Below are positions 1 through 9,558 of a stretch of DNA of 64,000 bases, one piece after another. This stretch comes from Streptomyces changanensis (lineage in GTDB: Bacteria > Actinomycetota > Actinomycetes > Streptomycetales > Streptomycetaceae): contig NZ_CP102332.1 in the NCBI RefSeq assembly GCF_024600715.1, positions 1,364,001-1,428,000 of the forward strand. Reading direction: 5' to 3'. The position numbers were made by a program, and so were the translations under genes. The notes under the pieces are model-generated. The model made no database searches, was not told the origin of the DNA, and was given only the letters and a program-made list of their open reading frames with translations. Within the stretch, counting starts at the first letter, position 1; the number at the start of each line of letters is the position of its first letter.

Positions 1-179
1 GGGCCGCCGGGCGGCGTTTCGTCCCCGCGCCGGACACGTCCTTCGGCACGCTCCGCGAGGAGCAGCTCGACCGCCTCGGCGATCTGATCGAGGAGCACGC
101 GGACACGGACGCGCTGCTGAAACTGATCGAGTCGGGCCCTCCGGGCGGTCTGCCGTTCATCGCGCCGGGTGCGCCGTGA
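1..179 (+). CDS. 3' end of an unidentified protein (partial)
   Basis: An open frame enters from the left edge and stops with TGA at 177-179. The visible 58 residues include [12 protein letters not shown], then an acidic helical stretch, and end in [11 protein letters not shown] do not recognise the family. The tail does not look like the end of CobN, the usual neighbour of the chelatase that follows. The next gene begins 56 bp further on and runs the same way, so this is probably part of the same cobalamin operon, but that rests on position only. Confidence 0.5.
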   Translation, partial: AAGRRFVPAPDTSFGTLREEQLDRLGDLIEEHADTDALLKLIESGPPGGLPFIAPGAP

Positions 180-235
180 CCGGCCCCGCGGACCCGCCCG
201 CCCCCCGCACTTCCCTCGAAAGGGGTTCTCCGCAC

Positions 236-2308
236 ATGGCTTCGGTTCCCTATCCGTTCACCGCCGTCGTCGGAATGGACGACATGCGGCTGAGCCTGCT
301 GCTCAACGCCGTCTCACCGGCCATCGGCGGTGTCCTCGTGCGCGGTGAGAAGGGCACCGCCAAGTCCACGGTCGTGCGCGGCCTCACGGCGCTGCTGCCC
401 GACATGGACGTGGTCGCCGGCTGCCGCTTCGCCTGCGACCCGCAGGCACCCGACCCGCAGTGCCCGGACGGGCCGCACGAGCCGGGCACGGGCGTGACGC
501 GTACGACCCGCATGGTCGAACTGCCCGTCGGCGCATCGGAGGACCGGCTCGTCGGCTCCCTCGACATCGAACGCGCCCTCGCCGACGGCGTGAAGGCCTT
601 CGAGCCGGGCCTGCTCGCCCAGGCCCACCGGGGCATCCTCTACGTCGACGAGGTCAACCTCCTCAGCGACCACCTGATCGACCACCTGCTGGACGCGGCG
701 GCCATGGGCGCCTCCCACGTGGAGCGCGAGGGCGTGTCCGTGCGGCACGCCGCGCGGTTCCTGCTGGTCGGCACGATGAACCCGGAGGAGGGCGAGCTGC
801 GGCCGCAGCTGCTCGACCGGTTCGGGCTGACCGTGGAGGTCGCGGCCTCGCGGGACCCCGAGCAGCGGGTGGAGGTCGTGCGGCGGCGCCTGGCGTACGA
901 CGACGACCCGGCCGGCTTCGCGGCGCGCTGGGCGGGCGAGGAGGCGGCGCTGCGGGAGCGGATCGTCGCCGCGCGGGCGCTGCTGCCGCGGGTGCGGCTC
1001 GGTGACGACGCGCTGCGTCAGATCGCCGCGACGTGCGCCGCGTTCGAGGTGGACGGCATGCGCGCGGACATCGTCATGGCGCGCGCGGCGACGGCGCTCG
1101 CCGCGTGGGACGGGCGCGAGGACGTGACGGTCGACGACGTGCGGCAGGCCGCGCTGCTGGCGCTGCCGCACCGGCGCCGCCGCAACCCCTTCGACGCGCC
1201 GGGGCTGGACGAGGAGAAGCTGGACGAGACGCTGGAGGAGTTCGGCGGCGGGGACGACGAGCCGGACCCGGACCCGCGGGGCCCCGACGACGGCGGCGAC
1301 GGCGACGGCGGTCCCGGTGGGGGCGGCCGACCGGACGGCGGCGTGCCGCCGCAGCCGCAGGGGCCGCGGGAGGACGCCGGCGCGGAGCCCTCCGGTGAGC
1401 GGCCCGAGCCGGACGGGGCACCCGGGCCCCAGCCCTCGCCGCAGCCCTCCGCCGGTGCCGGCCCGGCCCCCGAGCAGGCGCCGGTGAAGGCCGCCGAGCC
1501 GTACCGTACGCGGGCGCTGACCGTGCCCGGGCTCGGGAACGGCGCCGCGGGCCGGCGCTCCCGGGCGCGTACCGAGCACGGCCGCACCACCGGGTCGCGC
1601 CGGCCGCGGGGCGCCCTGACGAAGCTGCACCTGGCGGCGACGGTCCGGGCCGCGGCCCCGCACCAGCGGGCGCGCGGCCGCTCCGGGCCGGGGCTCGTCG
1701 TCCACCGCGACGACCTGCGCCAGGCGGTGCGGGAGGGGCGCGAGGGCAACCTGGTGCTGTTCGTGGTGGACGCGTCGGGTTCGATGGCGGCGCGGCAGCG
1801 CATGGGCGCGGTCAAGGGCGCCGTGCTGTCGCTGCTGCTCGACGCCTACCAGCGGCGCGACAAGGTGGGCCTGGTGACCTTCCGGGGCCGGGACGCGGAG
1901 CTGGCGCTGCCGCCCACGTCGTCCGTGGACGCGGCGGCGGCGCGCCTGGAGACGCTGCCGACGGGGGGCCGCACGCCGCTGGCGGCGGGCCTGCTGAAGG
2001 CGCACGAGGTACTGCGTGTGGAGCGGCTGCGCGACCCCGCGCGGCGCCCGCTGCTCGTCGTCGTGACGGACGGGCGGGCGACGGGCGGGCCTGAGCCGCT
2101 GCGGCTGGCCGAGCGAGCCGCCGCGCTGCACGCGGCCGAGGGTACGGCGGCGGTCGTCGTGGACTGCGAGACGGGGCCCGTGCGGCTCGGGCTCGCCGCG
2201 GAGCTGGCCCACGGCCTCGGCGGCGACGCCGTGACCCTGGACGAGCTGCGCGCGGACGCGATCGCCGGACTGGTCAGGGATGTTCGTACTACGAGGAGGG
2301 CCGCTTGA
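236..2308 (+). CDS. Putative cobaltochelatase, fused ChlI/ChlD (AAA+ and VWA)
   Basis: This 690-residue protein resembles the ATPase half of magnesium/cobalt chelatases, which powers metal insertion into the corrin ring together with CobN. The AAA+ module carries Walker A (GEKGTAKST, residues 37-45) and Walker B (around 134-140, YVDE). A Pro/Gly/Asp-rich linker follows at about 340-470. The C-terminus is a von Willebrand A domain with a MIDAS motif (DASGS, 512-516). ChlI and ChlD functions are therefore on one chain, as is usual in actinomycetes. The ATG at 236 was chosen over an upstream GTG at 176 because GAAAGGGG lies 10 bp before it and the extra 20 residues look non-conserved. The stop overlaps the start of cobO by one base. 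Whether it inserts Co or Mg is inferred from the neighbours. Confidence 0.88.
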   Translation: MASVPYPFTAVVGMDDMRLSLLLNAVSPAIGGVLVRGEKGTAKSTVVRGLTALLPDMDVVAGCRFACDPQAPDPQCPDGPHEPGTGVTRTTRMVELPVGASEDRLVGSLDIERALADGVKAFEPGLLAQAHRGILYVDEVNLLSDHLIDHLLDAAAMGASHVEREGVSVRHAARFLLVGTMNPEEGELRPQLLDRFGLTVEVAASRDPEQRVEVVRRRLAYDDDPAGFAARWAGEEAALRERIVAARALLPRVRLGDDALRQIAATCAAFEVDGMRADIVMARAATALAAWDGREDVTVDDVRQAALLALPHRRRRNPFDAPGLDEEKLDETLEEFGGGDDEPDPDPRGPDDGGDGDGGPGGGGRPDGGVPPQPQGPREDAGAEPSGERPEPDGAPGPQPSPQPSAGAGPAPEQAPVKAAEPYRTRALTVPGLGNGAAGRRSRARTEHGRTTGSRRPRGALTKLHLAATVRAAAPHQRARGRSGPGLVVHRDDLRQAVREGREGNLVLFVVDASGSMAARQRMGAVKGAVLSLLLDAYQRRDKVGLVTFRGRDAELALPPTSSVDAAAARLETLPTGGRTPLAAGLLKAHEVLRVERLRDPARRPLLVVVTDGRATGGPEPLRLAERAAALHAAEGTAAVVVDCETGPVRLGLAAELAHGLGGDAVTLDELRADAIAGLVRDVRTTRRAA

Positions 2309-2916
2309 TGCCGCAGGGACAGCCGGACGTCGTACCGAACGACGGACTCACCACCCGCCAGCGCCGCAACCGACCGCTGGTGATGGTCCACACGGGCGTG
2401 GGCAAGGGCAAGTCGACCGCCGCCTTCGGGATGGCGCTGCGCGCGTGGAACCAGGGCTGGCCGGTCGGGGTGTTCCAGTTCGTCAAGTCCGCGAAGTGGA
2501 AGGTCGGCGAGGAGAACGCCCTCAAGGCGCTCGGCGCGACGGGCGAGGGCGGCACCGTCGACTGGCACAAGATGGGTGAGGGCTGGTCGTGGATCCAGCG
2601 CGACCCCAAGGAGGGCGAGCAGTCGCACGAGGACAAGGGCCGCGAGGGCTGGGAGCACATCAAGCGCTGCCTGGCCGAGGAGAGGTACCGGTTCTACGTC
2701 CTCGACGAGTTCGCCTACCTCCTGCACTGGGGCTGGGTGGACACGGAGGAGGTCATCCGGGTGCTGCGCGACCGCCCGGGGCAGCAGCACGTGGTCATCA
2801 CCGGCCGCAACGCGCCGGCGGAGCTGTGCGAGTTCGCCGACTTGGTGACCGACATGTCCAAGGTCAAGCACCCGATGGACGCCGGTCAGAAGGGCCAGCG
2901 GGGCATCGAGTGGTAG
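2308..2916 (+). CDS. cobO: Cob(I)yrinic acid a,c-diamide adenosyltransferase
   Basis: CobO/BtuR-type enzyme of 202 residues that moves the 5'-deoxyadenosyl group of ATP onto cobalt of cob(I)yrinic acid a,c-diamide. The P-loop reads HTGVGKGKSTAAFG near residues 31-44, which is typical of the family. The conserved DEF motif sits in YVLDEFAYLL and the C-terminus has TDMSKVKHP, both family signatures. The ATG at 2308 overlaps the preceding stop (TGATG) and follows GAGGAGG, so translation is probably coupled to the chelatase. Length is normal (about 200). Confidence 0.95.
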   Translation: MPQGQPDVVPNDGLTTRQRRNRPLVMVHTGVGKGKSTAAFGMALRAWNQGWPVGVFQFVKSAKWKVGEENALKALGATGEGGTVDWHKMGEGWSWIQRDPKEGEQSHEDKGREGWEHIKRCLAEERYRFYVLDEFAYLLHWGWVDTEEVIRVLRDRPGQQHVVITGRNAPAELCEFADLVTDMSKVKHPMDAGQKGQRGIEW

Positions 2917-4295
2917 CACGTCTCGTCATCGCCGCGCCCTCCTCGGGCGCGGGCAAGACCACGGTCGCGACCGGCCTGATGGCCGCGTTCGCCGGCCGTG
3001 GTCTCGCGGTGTCGCCGCACAAGGTCGGCCCGGACTACATCGACCCCGGTTACCACGCCCTGGCGACGGGCCGGCCGGGCCGCAACCTCGACGCGTTCAT
3101 GTGCGGCACGGAGCTGGTCGCGCCGCTCTTCGCGCACGGCGCGCGCGGCTGCGACCTGGCGGTCGTCGAAGGGGTGATGGGGCTGTACGACGGGGCCGCC
3201 GACCAGGGCGAGCTGGCGTCGACGGCGCAGGTGGCGAAGGTCCTGAAGGCACCGGTGGTGCTGGTCGTGGACGCCTCCTCGCAGTCCCGGTCGGTCGCCG
3301 CGCTGGTCCACGGGTTCGCGTCGTGGGACCCGGAGGTGCGGATCGGCGGGGTGATCCTCAACAAGGTCGCCACCGACCGCCACGAACACCTGCTGCGGGA
3401 GGCGCTCGGCGAGTCGGGCGTTCCCGTGCTCGGCGTGCTGCGGCGGGCGCCCGCCGTGTCCACGCCCTCGCGGCACCTGGGCCTGGTACCGGTCGCCGAG
3501 CGGCACGCGGAGGCGCTGGACGCCGTGCGCGCGCAGGCGGAGCAGGTCCGCTCGGGGTGTGACCTGGACGCGCTGCTGGCGTTGGCCCGCAGCGCGCCGG
3601 AGCTGCACGCGCGGGCGTGGTCCGCCGAGAGCGCCCTCGCGGCGGACGCCCCGGCCGGGGACCGCCCGAGCGCCGCCGGGTGGACGGGCGGGGAGCGGCC
3701 GGTGGTGGCCGTCGCGGGCGGCGCCGCGTTCACCTTCTCGTACGCCGAGCACGCCGAGTTGCTGCGCGCGGCGGGGGCCGAGGTGGTGGCGTTCGACCCG
3801 CTGCGGGACGAGAAGCTCCCGGAGGGGACGCGCGGCCTGGTCGTCGGCGGCGGCTTCCCCGAGGTGTACGCGCCGGAGCTGGCCGCGAACGAGGCGCTGC
3901 GGGACGCGGTCGCCGCGCTGGCCCGGTCGGGCGCGCCGGTCGCGGCGGAGTGCGCCGGGCTGCTGTACCTGGCGCGGTCGCTCGACGGGCGGCCGATGTG
4001 CGGGGTGCTGGACGCGGACGCGAGGATGACGCAACGGCTGACGCTGGGCTATCGGGACGCGGTCGCGGTGAGCGACAGCCCCGTGGCGGCGGTCGGAACG
4101 CGGCTGCGGGGCCACGAGTTCCACCGCACGGTCATCGAGCCGGGCGCGGGCGCGACGCCCGCGTGGGGGTTGCGGCAGCCGGAGCGGCGCGTCGAGGGTT
4201 TCGTCCGGGGCGGTGTGCACGCCAGTTACGTGCACACGCACTGGGCGGCCGTGCCGGGGACGGCGCGGCGGTTCGTGGAGCACTGCCGGCCGTGA
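2910..4295 (+). CDS. cobB: Cobyrinate a,c-diamide synthase (CobB/CbiA)
   Basis: The product (461 residues) amidates carboxylates a and c of (hydrogeno)cobyrinate using glutamine and ATP. The N-terminal ATP-binding domain begins RLVIAAPSSGAGKTT and continues with KVGPDYIDPGYH, both hallmark CobB/CbiA motifs. The C-terminal half is a class I-like glutamine amidotransferase domain with the nucleophile in VAAECAGLLYL and late histidines in HASYVHTHW. Start is GTG at 2910, inside the last codons of cobO (7-bp overlap). No ATG fits. The protein is cytoplasmic, with no signal or membrane segment. Confidence 0.94.
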   Translation: MVARLVIAAPSSGAGKTTVATGLMAAFAGRGLAVSPHKVGPDYIDPGYHALATGRPGRNLDAFMCGTELVAPLFAHGARGCDLAVVEGVMGLYDGAADQGELASTAQVAKVLKAPVVLVVDASSQSRSVAALVHGFASWDPEVRIGGVILNKVATDRHEHLLREALGESGVPVLGVLRRAPAVSTPSRHLGLVPVAERHAEALDAVRAQAEQVRSGCDLDALLALARSAPELHARAWSAESALAADAPAGDRPSAAGWTGGERPVVAVAGGAAFTFSYAEHAELLRAAGAEVVAFDPLRDEKLPEGTRGLVVGGGFPEVYAPELAANEALRDAVAALARSGAPVAAECAGLLYLARSLDGRPMCGVLDADARMTQRLTLGYRDAVAVSDSPVAAVGTRLRGHEFHRTVIEPGAGATPAWGLRQPERRVEGFVRGGVHASYVHTHWAAVPGTARRFVEHCRP

Positions 4296-4795
4296 CGCTG
4301 GTGGTGGGCGTGGGAGCCCGGCGGGGGGTGACCGCGGACGAGGTGTGCGCGCTGGTGCTGGCGGTGCTGCGCGGGGCGGGGCGGCGGCCGGAGGAGGTCG
4401 CGGCGCTGGCGACGGTCGAGGCGAAGGCGGGCGAGCCTGGGCTGGTCGCGGCCGCGGCGCGGCTCGGGCTGCCCCTGCGGGCCCACCCGGCGGCGGAGTT
4501 GGCGTCGGTCGCGGTACCCCACCCGTCGGCCGCGGCGCTCGCGGCGACCGGGACGCCGTCGGTGGCGGAGGCCGCGGCGCTGGCCGAGGCGGCCGCCCGC
4601 GGGGGCGCGGGCGAACTGCTCGTACCGCGGCGGAAGTCGGCACGTGTGACGTGCGCGGTGGCGGTGGCGCACGGGGACGGGCGGTTGCCCGCCGGAGGGC
4701 GCGGGTACACCCGTGAGGACGCGGCGTTCGGGTTACCGGCGCGGCGTCGACCGCTGATCCGGCGCCGGATTCCCCGTCCGGCGGTGGAGAGATAA
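4292..4795 (+). CDS. cobE: CobE/CbiG C-terminal-like cobalamin biosynthesis protein
   Basis: A 167-residue protein opening with VTLVVGVGARRGVTADEV, the start of the CobE/GbiG C-terminal domain. This domain helps ring contraction or opening of the delta-lactone in corrin synthesis. The middle (KAGEPGLVAAAARLGLPLRAHPA) and VARPS-like VPHPSAAA regions also fit. The GTG at 4292 overlaps the cobB stop by 4 bp (GTGA). The last 40 residues are Arg-rich (ARRRPLIRRRIPRP) and look less conserved, perhaps a lineage-specific tail. The symbol is a family-level assignment. Confidence 0.8.
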   Translation: MTLVVGVGARRGVTADEVCALVLAVLRGAGRRPEEVAALATVEAKAGEPGLVAAAARLGLPLRAHPAAELASVAVPHPSAAALAATGTPSVAEAAALAEAAARGGAGELLVPRRKSARVTCAVAVAHGDGRLPAGGRGYTREDAAFGLPARRRPLIRRRIPRPAVER

Positions 4796-4863
4796 CCGGT
4801 GGGCCGCCGACCCCGTCGACCCGCCGACCACCCCCCACTGTCCCCCACCCCCAGCTGGCGGCC

Positions 4864-5964
4864 ATGTATACCCACACAGACAGCGACAGACCGTTCCCCG
4901 GCCCCCGCCACACGGACGCGTACGACCTGCGGCACCACGGCGACGTCGAGGTCCGGGACGAGAAACTGACCGATCTCGCGGTCAACGTCCGCACGGACAC
5001 CCCGCCCGCGTGGCTGCGCGAGCGGCTCGCCGCGTCGCTGTCCGGATTGGCGGCCTACCCCGACGGGCGGGCGGCGCGCGCGGCGGTCGCCGAGCGGCAC
5101 GGGCTGCCGGCCCGGCGCGTGTTGCTGACGGCGGGCGCGGCCGAGGCGTTCGTGCTGCTGGCGCGGGCGCTGCCGGTGCGCCGACCGGTCGTGATCCACC
5201 CGCAGTTCACGGAGCCCGAGGCCGCGCTGCGGGACGCGGGGCACCAGGTGCGGCGGGTGGTGCTGCGCGAGGAGGAGGGGTTCCGGCTCGATCCGGCGCG
5301 CGTCCCGGAGGACGCCGACCTGGTGGTCGTCGGCAACCCGACCAACCCGACGTCGGTGCTGCACCCGGCCGGGACGATCGCGGCGCTGGCGCGGCCGGGC
5401 CGGACCCTGGTGGTGGACGAGGCGTTCATGGACGCCGTGCCGGGCGAGCGGGAGGCGCTGGCCGGGCGTACGGACGTGCCGGGACTGGTGGTGCTGCGGA
5501 GCCTCACGAAGACGTGGGGCCTCGCGGGGCTGCGGATCGGTTACGTGCTGGCGGCGCCGGACACCGTGGCGGCGCTGGAGCGCGTCCAGCCGCTGTGGCC
5601 GGTGTCGACGCCGGCGCTGGTGGCGGCCGAGGCGTGCATGGAGCGCGAGGCGCTGGCCGAGGCGGAGGAGGCGGCGCGGCGGGTCGCCGTGGAGCGCGCC
5701 CACCTGCTGGCCGGACTGGCGGAGTTCGACGAGGTACGCGTGGTCGAGGCGGCCGAGGGGCCGTTCGTGCTGATCCGCGTGGAGGGCGCGGACGTCGTCC
5801 GGGAGCGACTGCGCGACCTGGGCTTCGCCGCGCGGCGGGGCGACACCTTCCCGGGGCTGGGTCCGCAGTGGCTGCGGCTCGCGGTGCGGGACCGCGTGAC
5901 GACGAACCGGTTCCTCCAGGCGCTGGACCAGGCGCTGGTGATGGCGGGCTGCGCCCGCGACTGA
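4864..5964 (+). CDS. cobC: CobC-like PLP aminotransferase (Rv2231c family)
   Basis: Fold type I PLP enzyme of 366 residues, related to histidinol-phosphate aminotransferase and to the CobC/CobD L-threonine-phosphate decarboxylases that make the aminopropanol arm of cobalamin. The PLP lysine is in SLTKTWGLAGLRIGY, the phosphate/aromatic loop in TAGAAEAF, and the conserved Asn/Asp in NPTNPTSVL and LVVDEAFMD. Mycobacterial Rv2231c has the same character and position near cob genes. It starts 68 bp after cobE and is the last + strand gene before a strong terminator. The true substrate (threonine phosphate or another amino acid) cannot be read from sequence. Confidence 0.82.
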   Translation: MYTHTDSDRPFPGPRHTDAYDLRHHGDVEVRDEKLTDLAVNVRTDTPPAWLRERLAASLSGLAAYPDGRAARAAVAERHGLPARRVLLTAGAAEAFVLLARALPVRRPVVIHPQFTEPEAALRDAGHQVRRVVLREEEGFRLDPARVPEDADLVVVGNPTNPTSVLHPAGTIAALARPGRTLVVDEAFMDAVPGEREALAGRTDVPGLVVLRSLTKTWGLAGLRIGYVLAAPDTVAALERVQPLWPVSTPALVAAEACMEREALAEAEEAARRVAVERAHLLAGLAEFDEVRVVEAAEGPFVLIRVEGADVVRERLRDLGFAARRGDTFPGLGPQWLRLAVRDRVTTNRFLQALDQALVMAGCARD

Positions 5965-5973
5965 CCCCCGCAC

Positions 5974-6008
5974 GGGGTGTCCTGCCGGTCAGGTCGGCAG
6001 GACACCCC
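5974..6008. terminator. Bidirectional hairpin terminator after the cob genes
   Basis: A perfect 14-bp inverted repeat (arms 5974-5987 and 5995-6008, GGGGTGTCCTGCCG) encloses a 7-base loop. It starts 10 bp after the cobC-like stop and lies between convergent genes. No T-run follows, as is common in Streptomyces. Confidence 0.85.
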
Positions 6009-6314
6009 CTCCCCACGCAACGGTCCCAGACCGGCAGCCCGCAACCAGCCCCAGGGAACCGCCCGGGTCGCCGACGGTCTCGGGAGGGGCCGTGGCGGGT
6101 CGCCCCCGCAGGGGTCGGCGGCGACAGCGGGTTCACTTCCGAGGTACCCGAGGCCGCCGGCCCCGAGGAGGTGACCCGCCGCGGCCCCGACCCCACCCAC
6201 CGACCTCAGGCGCCCCCACGGACCACGGGGAAGACGTCAGCGGCCGACCATCATTCCCGACCGGCCGAACCAGCCGAACCGGCCGGGCCGAACCGGCCGG
6301 GCCGAGGCGTCCGA
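6009..6314. other. Non-coding gap with short CCGAACCGGCCGGG-type repeats
   Basis: Between the hairpin and the stop of the LAETG gene I see no gene. The right end (about 6258-6306) carries imperfect tandem units of CCGAACCGGCCGGG. I checked for a cobalamin riboswitch on both strands and found no convincing one. Confidence 0.5.
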
Positions 6315-7256
6315 TCAGGACCGCTCACGTCGGGCGCGCCGGGTGAGGGCCAGGGTCGCCGCGCCCGCGGTGAGCAGCGCGGCCGCCCCGGCGACGACGT
6401 ACGGCGTGCGCGAGTCGCCGCCGGTCTCGGCGAGGGCCTCCTTCTCCGGCGTCCCGCCGCCCGACTGGGGCTCCAGGCCCTCCGTGGGCCGCTCCGCCGG
6501 GGACGTGGCGGGCGCCGACGGCTCGGGGGCCGTGGAGGGCGAGGCCGCCCTGGGCCGGGTGCAGGACGCCTCGGCGAGGGTGACCGTGCCGCGGACGTCG
6601 GCGACGTTGAGGTCGAGCGGGTCGACCGAGACCTTCAGCTCCAGCGCCGTGGCGGCGGCCGTGGTGGAGGTGGCGGAGCGCCGCGACAGGTCCAGGGTGA
6701 CGTCGCCGGCCCCCGGCACCTTCACGCTGGTCCGGCCGCCCGCCGTCAGCGTGACGCGCCTGCCGAGGACGGTCACCGGTCCGAGGACGTTCGCCGTGGC
6801 GGTCGGCCGGGCGCCGGCCGCGCAGACCGCCTGGGCGGTGACCTGCTCCACCTCGACGAGGGAGAGCAGCGGCAGGCCGGGCAGGTGCACCCTCGCCCGG
6901 ACGAGCCGCACGGAGCCCTCGGCGCGGCGGGCGTCGGCGGCGGCCTTCGCGGAGGCGACGTCGGCGCGCAGCATCCGCACGGGCCTGCCGCCGTCGACTC
7001 CGTCCACCCGCACGGTGAGCGTCGTCCTCTCCGCCGTCGCGGGTGCCCGCACGTCGTTGAGCGCGGTGTTCACGGGGACCCGTACGCCGCCGTCCAGGAG
7101 CGAGACGTCCAGGTCGGCGCGGAGGACCGCGGCGGAGGCGCGGCCCTCGCCGTCGGTGGTGGCCCGCGCGGCGGGTGCGGCGAGGGCCAGGGGCGCGGCG
7201 GTGGCGAGCGCGGTGACGGCGGCGGCCGCGGAGCGGCGGAAGGTGGTGCTGGACAC
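6315..7256 (-). CDS. LAETG-anchored secreted surface protein (SCO1860-like)
   Basis: Predicted 313-residue exported protein. Residues 1 to about 33 form a signal peptide (FRRSAAAAVTALA, ending APAARAT). The C-terminus has the sortase motif LAETG at 275-279, a hydrophobic stretch, and a TRRARRERS basic tail. This is the arrangement used by Streptomyces class E sortases for anchoring to peptidoglycan. The middle is a beta-rich, Thr/Val-rich region with two Cys-containing segments and no recognised catalytic motif. A Pro/Ser/Glu-rich linker precedes the sorting signal. The GTG at 7256 was chosen because the signal peptide begins there, though its ribosome site is weak. Function is unknown; it matches what I recall as the SCO1860 family. 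Confidence 0.85.
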   Translation of the reverse strand: MSSTTFRRSAAAAVTALATAAPLALAAPAARATTDGEGRASAAVLRADLDVSLLDGGVRVPVNTALNDVRAPATAERTTLTVRVDGVDGGRPVRMLRADVASAKAAADARRAEGSVRLVRARVHLPGLPLLSLVEVEQVTAQAVCAAGARPTATANVLGPVTVLGRRVTLTAGGRTSVKVPGAGDVTLDLSRRSATSTTAAATALELKVSVDPLDLNVADVRGTVTLAEASCTRPRAASPSTAPEPSAPATSPAERPTEGLEPQSGGGTPEKEALAETGGDSRTPYVVAGAAALLTAGAATLALTRRARRERS

Positions 7257-7355
7257 GGTGGTGGAACCCCCACGGAGGACAGGAGTCGCCGAACACCCGC
7301 CCACAGGGACATGTGTGCGGTGGCGACTTGGGACACGGGAATCCTGGCGCACGGA

Positions 7356-7390
7356 GGGTGAACCGGCGGCCACCTGACGTGAGTTCACCC
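7356..7390. promoter_or_regulatory. Inverted repeat GGGTGAAC-N19-GTTCACCC
   Basis: Two 8-bp arms (7356-7363, 7383-7390) form a perfect inverted repeat between the LAETG gene and the acylase. It is a possible operator or part of the leftward promoter; no regulator is identified. Confidence 0.35.
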
Positions 7391-7447
7391 CAAAGGGGAG
7401 TTTCCGGTCAAGCATTCGAATCACCCGCCCCTCCCACCCCGTCCGGA

Positions 7448-7476
7448 TTGCCAATCGCCCACCGGTGGCTTAAGTT
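7448..7476 (+). promoter_or_regulatory. Predicted promoter of the acylase gene
   Basis: TTGCCA (7448-7453) and TAAGTT (7471-7476) are separated by 17 bp, a good match to the vegetative sigma pattern. The -10 box overlaps the left end of the iron box, so a bound repressor would block RNA polymerase. Confidence 0.6.
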
Positions 7477-7493
7477 AGGCCAGCCTTACCTAA
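7475..7493 (+). promoter_or_regulatory. Iron box (DmdR/IdeR-type operator)
   Basis: The 19-bp sequence TTAGGCCAGCCTTACCTAA matches the Streptomyces/DtxR-family consensus TTAGGTTAGSCTAACCTAA at 16 of 19 positions, with both TTAGG and CCTAA ends intact. It lies 16 bp before the acylase start and overlaps the predicted -10 box. Iron-dependent repression is therefore predicted. Confidence 0.8.
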
Positions 7494-7509
7494 AGAGATC
7501 AGGACAAGA

Positions 7510-9558
7510 GTGAGCATCGAGGTCTACCGGGACCCCTGGGGCATCCCGCATCTGCGCGCCGACGACCCGCGCGAACTCGCCCACGCCCAGGGCCGCACCA
7601 CGGCCCACGACCGGGCGTGGCAGCTGGAGGTCGAACGTCACCGCGCCCAGGGCACGACGGCCGCCTTCCTCGGGCCCGACGCCGTCGACTGGGACGTCTT
7701 CGTCCGGCGCGCCCGGCTGGCCGACACCGCCCGCCGCTGCCTCGACCGGCTCGACGACGAGACCCGGGCGTGGGTCACCGCGTACACGGACGGCGTCAAC
7801 GCCGGGCTCGCCGAAGGCGCCCGCCGCAGCCGCGAGTTCACCGCCACGGGCCTCGAACCGGGCGTGTGGGAGCCGTGGGTGCCGCTCGGCGTATGGCTGT
7901 CGACGCACATCCTCTTCGCCGGCTTCCCCACCAAGCTCTGGCGCGAACGGGTCGCCCGGGTCCTCGGCGACGAGCAGGTCGAGCTGTTCGCGACCGACGG
8001 CCCCGGCACCGCCGGCAGCAACGGCTGGCTCGTCGACGGCGACCGCACCGCCACCGGCGCCGCGCTCCTCGCGGGCGACCCGCACCGGTTCATCGAGGCG
8101 CCCGGCGTCTACCAGCAGATACGGCTCGCCTGCCCCGAGTACGACGTCGTCGGCCTCGCCGTGCCCGGCGTGCCCGGCCTCGCCCACTTCGGCCACACCG
8201 GGACGGCCGCCTGGGCCATCACCAACGCCATGGCCGACTACCAGGACCTGTACCGCGAGCGCCTGCGCCACCGCGACGGCGGGACCGAGGCGCTCGGTCC
8301 CGACGGGTGGCGGCCCGCCCGCGTCCACACCGAGACCATCGAGGTCCGGGGCGCCGCACCGGTCACCGTGGAGGTCGTCGAGACCGACCGCGGCCCCGTC
8401 GTGGTCCCCGACGACGGCGAGGGCGGCGCCCTCAGCCTGCGCCACCCGCCGCGCGTCACCGGCGAGCTCGGCTTCGCCGCGCTGCCCGCGCTGCTCGCCG
8501 CGCGGACGGTCGCCGACGTCGACCGCGCCGTCGACCGGTGGGTCGAGCCGGTGAACGTCGTGCAGGCCGCCGACACCGAGGGCGGCACCCTCCACCGGGT
8601 CGCCGGCCACGTCCCCGTACGCCACCGGGACAACATGCTGCGCGTCGTCCCCGCCTGGGAGCCGGCGCACGAGTGGCGCGGCCGTCACGAGCCACTGCCG
8701 CGCGCCCCCGTCGACGGCGTGGCGGTGATGGCCAACGCACGCGGTCTCGCGGGACCGCTGGGCGTCGAGTTCGCGCCCTCGCACCGCGCCGAGCGCATCG
8801 CGCGGCTCCTGGCGGGGTCGCGGGAGTGGACGGCGGCCGGCATGGCGGCCGTGCACACCGACACCCACCTCGCGTCCGCCCGCCCGCTCCTCGACCTGGC
8901 CGCCGGGCTGGACGGGCTCACCGCGCCCGCCGCCGCCCTGCGCGACCGGCTGCTGCGCTGGGACCGGCACATGGACGCCGACAGCGTCGACGCGGCGCTG
9001 TACGCCGCCGTGCGCGGCGAGGTCGTCCGCCGCGTCGCCGCCCACGCCGCCTTCGCGCCGCTGGCCGAGATCCCGGCGTACCCGGCGCTCTTCCGGCCGT
9101 GGCTGGCCCTCGTGCCGCGCGTCGCCTACGCGTTGGAGACGCTGCTGACGTCCGGGCCCGTGCCGCCCGCCGACCGGGAGGCCGCCGTGCGCGCCGCCCT
9201 GGAGGCGACGGCCGCCGCGCCGCCGGACGGACCGTGGGGCGCCACGCACCGCCTCGCGCCGTGGGCGGCACTGCCGGACGGCGACGACGCCCGGTGGCCC
9301 GGCCTGGACGGCGACCACGACTGCGTGCTGTCCACGTCGAGCGTCCCCGGCGTCACCGACCGCAGCGCGCGCGGCCCGGCCGCCCGCTACGTATGGGACC
9401 TCGCGCGGCGCGAGGACAGCCTGTGGGTCGTGCCGTTCGGCGCGTCGGGCGTGCCCGGCGACCCGCACGAGGCGGACCAGCTGCCGCTGTGGCGGCGCGG
9501 CGCCCTGACCCCCGTGATCACCGACTGGAACCGGCTGAGCAAGGAGCACCCCGCATGA
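7510..9558 (+). CDS. Penicillin acylase family (Ntn) hydrolase, iron-regulated
   Basis: This 682-residue protein belongs to the penicillin/cephalosporin/AHL acylase family, which hydrolyses amide-linked acyl groups after self-cleavage. The N-terminus (EVYRDPWGIPHLRADD) is the family's opening motif. The predicted nucleophile is Ser170 in GTAGSNGWLV, next to the autoprocessing Gly. AWAITNAMADYQDLY gives the conserved downstream Asn. No signal peptide is present, which is unusual for a family that is mostly secreted or periplasmic, so it may act in the cytosol. The GTG at 7510 lies directly behind an iron box. The stop overlaps an acetyltransferase by 4 bp (ATGA). PvdQ of Pseudomonas is a known iron-regulated relative that trims a siderophore precursor; a similar job here is inference. 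Confidence 0.87.
   Translation: MSIEVYRDPWGIPHLRADDPRELAHAQGRTTAHDRAWQLEVERHRAQGTTAAFLGPDAVDWDVFVRRARLADTARRCLDRLDDETRAWVTAYTDGVNAGLAEGARRSREFTATGLEPGVWEPWVPLGVWLSTHILFAGFPTKLWRERVARVLGDEQVELFATDGPGTAGSNGWLVDGDRTATGAALLAGDPHRFIEAPGVYQQIRLACPEYDVVGLAVPGVPGLAHFGHTGTAAWAITNAMADYQDLYRERLRHRDGGTEALGPDGWRPARVHTETIEVRGAAPVTVEVVETDRGPVVVPDDGEGGALSLRHPPRVTGELGFAALPALLAARTVADVDRAVDRWVEPVNVVQAADTEGGTLHRVAGHVPVRHRDNMLRVVPAWEPAHEWRGRHEPLPRAPVDGVAVMANARGLAGPLGVEFAPSHRAERIARLLAGSREWTAAGMAAVHTDTHLASARPLLDLAAGLDGLTAPAAALRDRLLRWDRHMDADSVDAALYAAVRGEVVRRVAAHAAFAPLAEIPAYPALFRPWLALVPRVAYALETLLTSGPVPPADREAAVRAALEATAAAPPDGPWGATHRLAPWAALPDGDDARWPGLDGDHDCVLSTSSVPGVTDRSARGPAARYVWDLARREDSLWVVPFGASGVPGDPHEADQLPLWRRGALTPVITDWNRLSKEHPA

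Noticed and set aside
5965..6314. Possible cobalamin riboswitch near the cob genes (words such as CCCGCAAC and GGGAA)
   Set aside because: The words are in the wrong order and spacing on both strands, and no paired helices around a B12 box could be drawn. The region also lies downstream of the operon.
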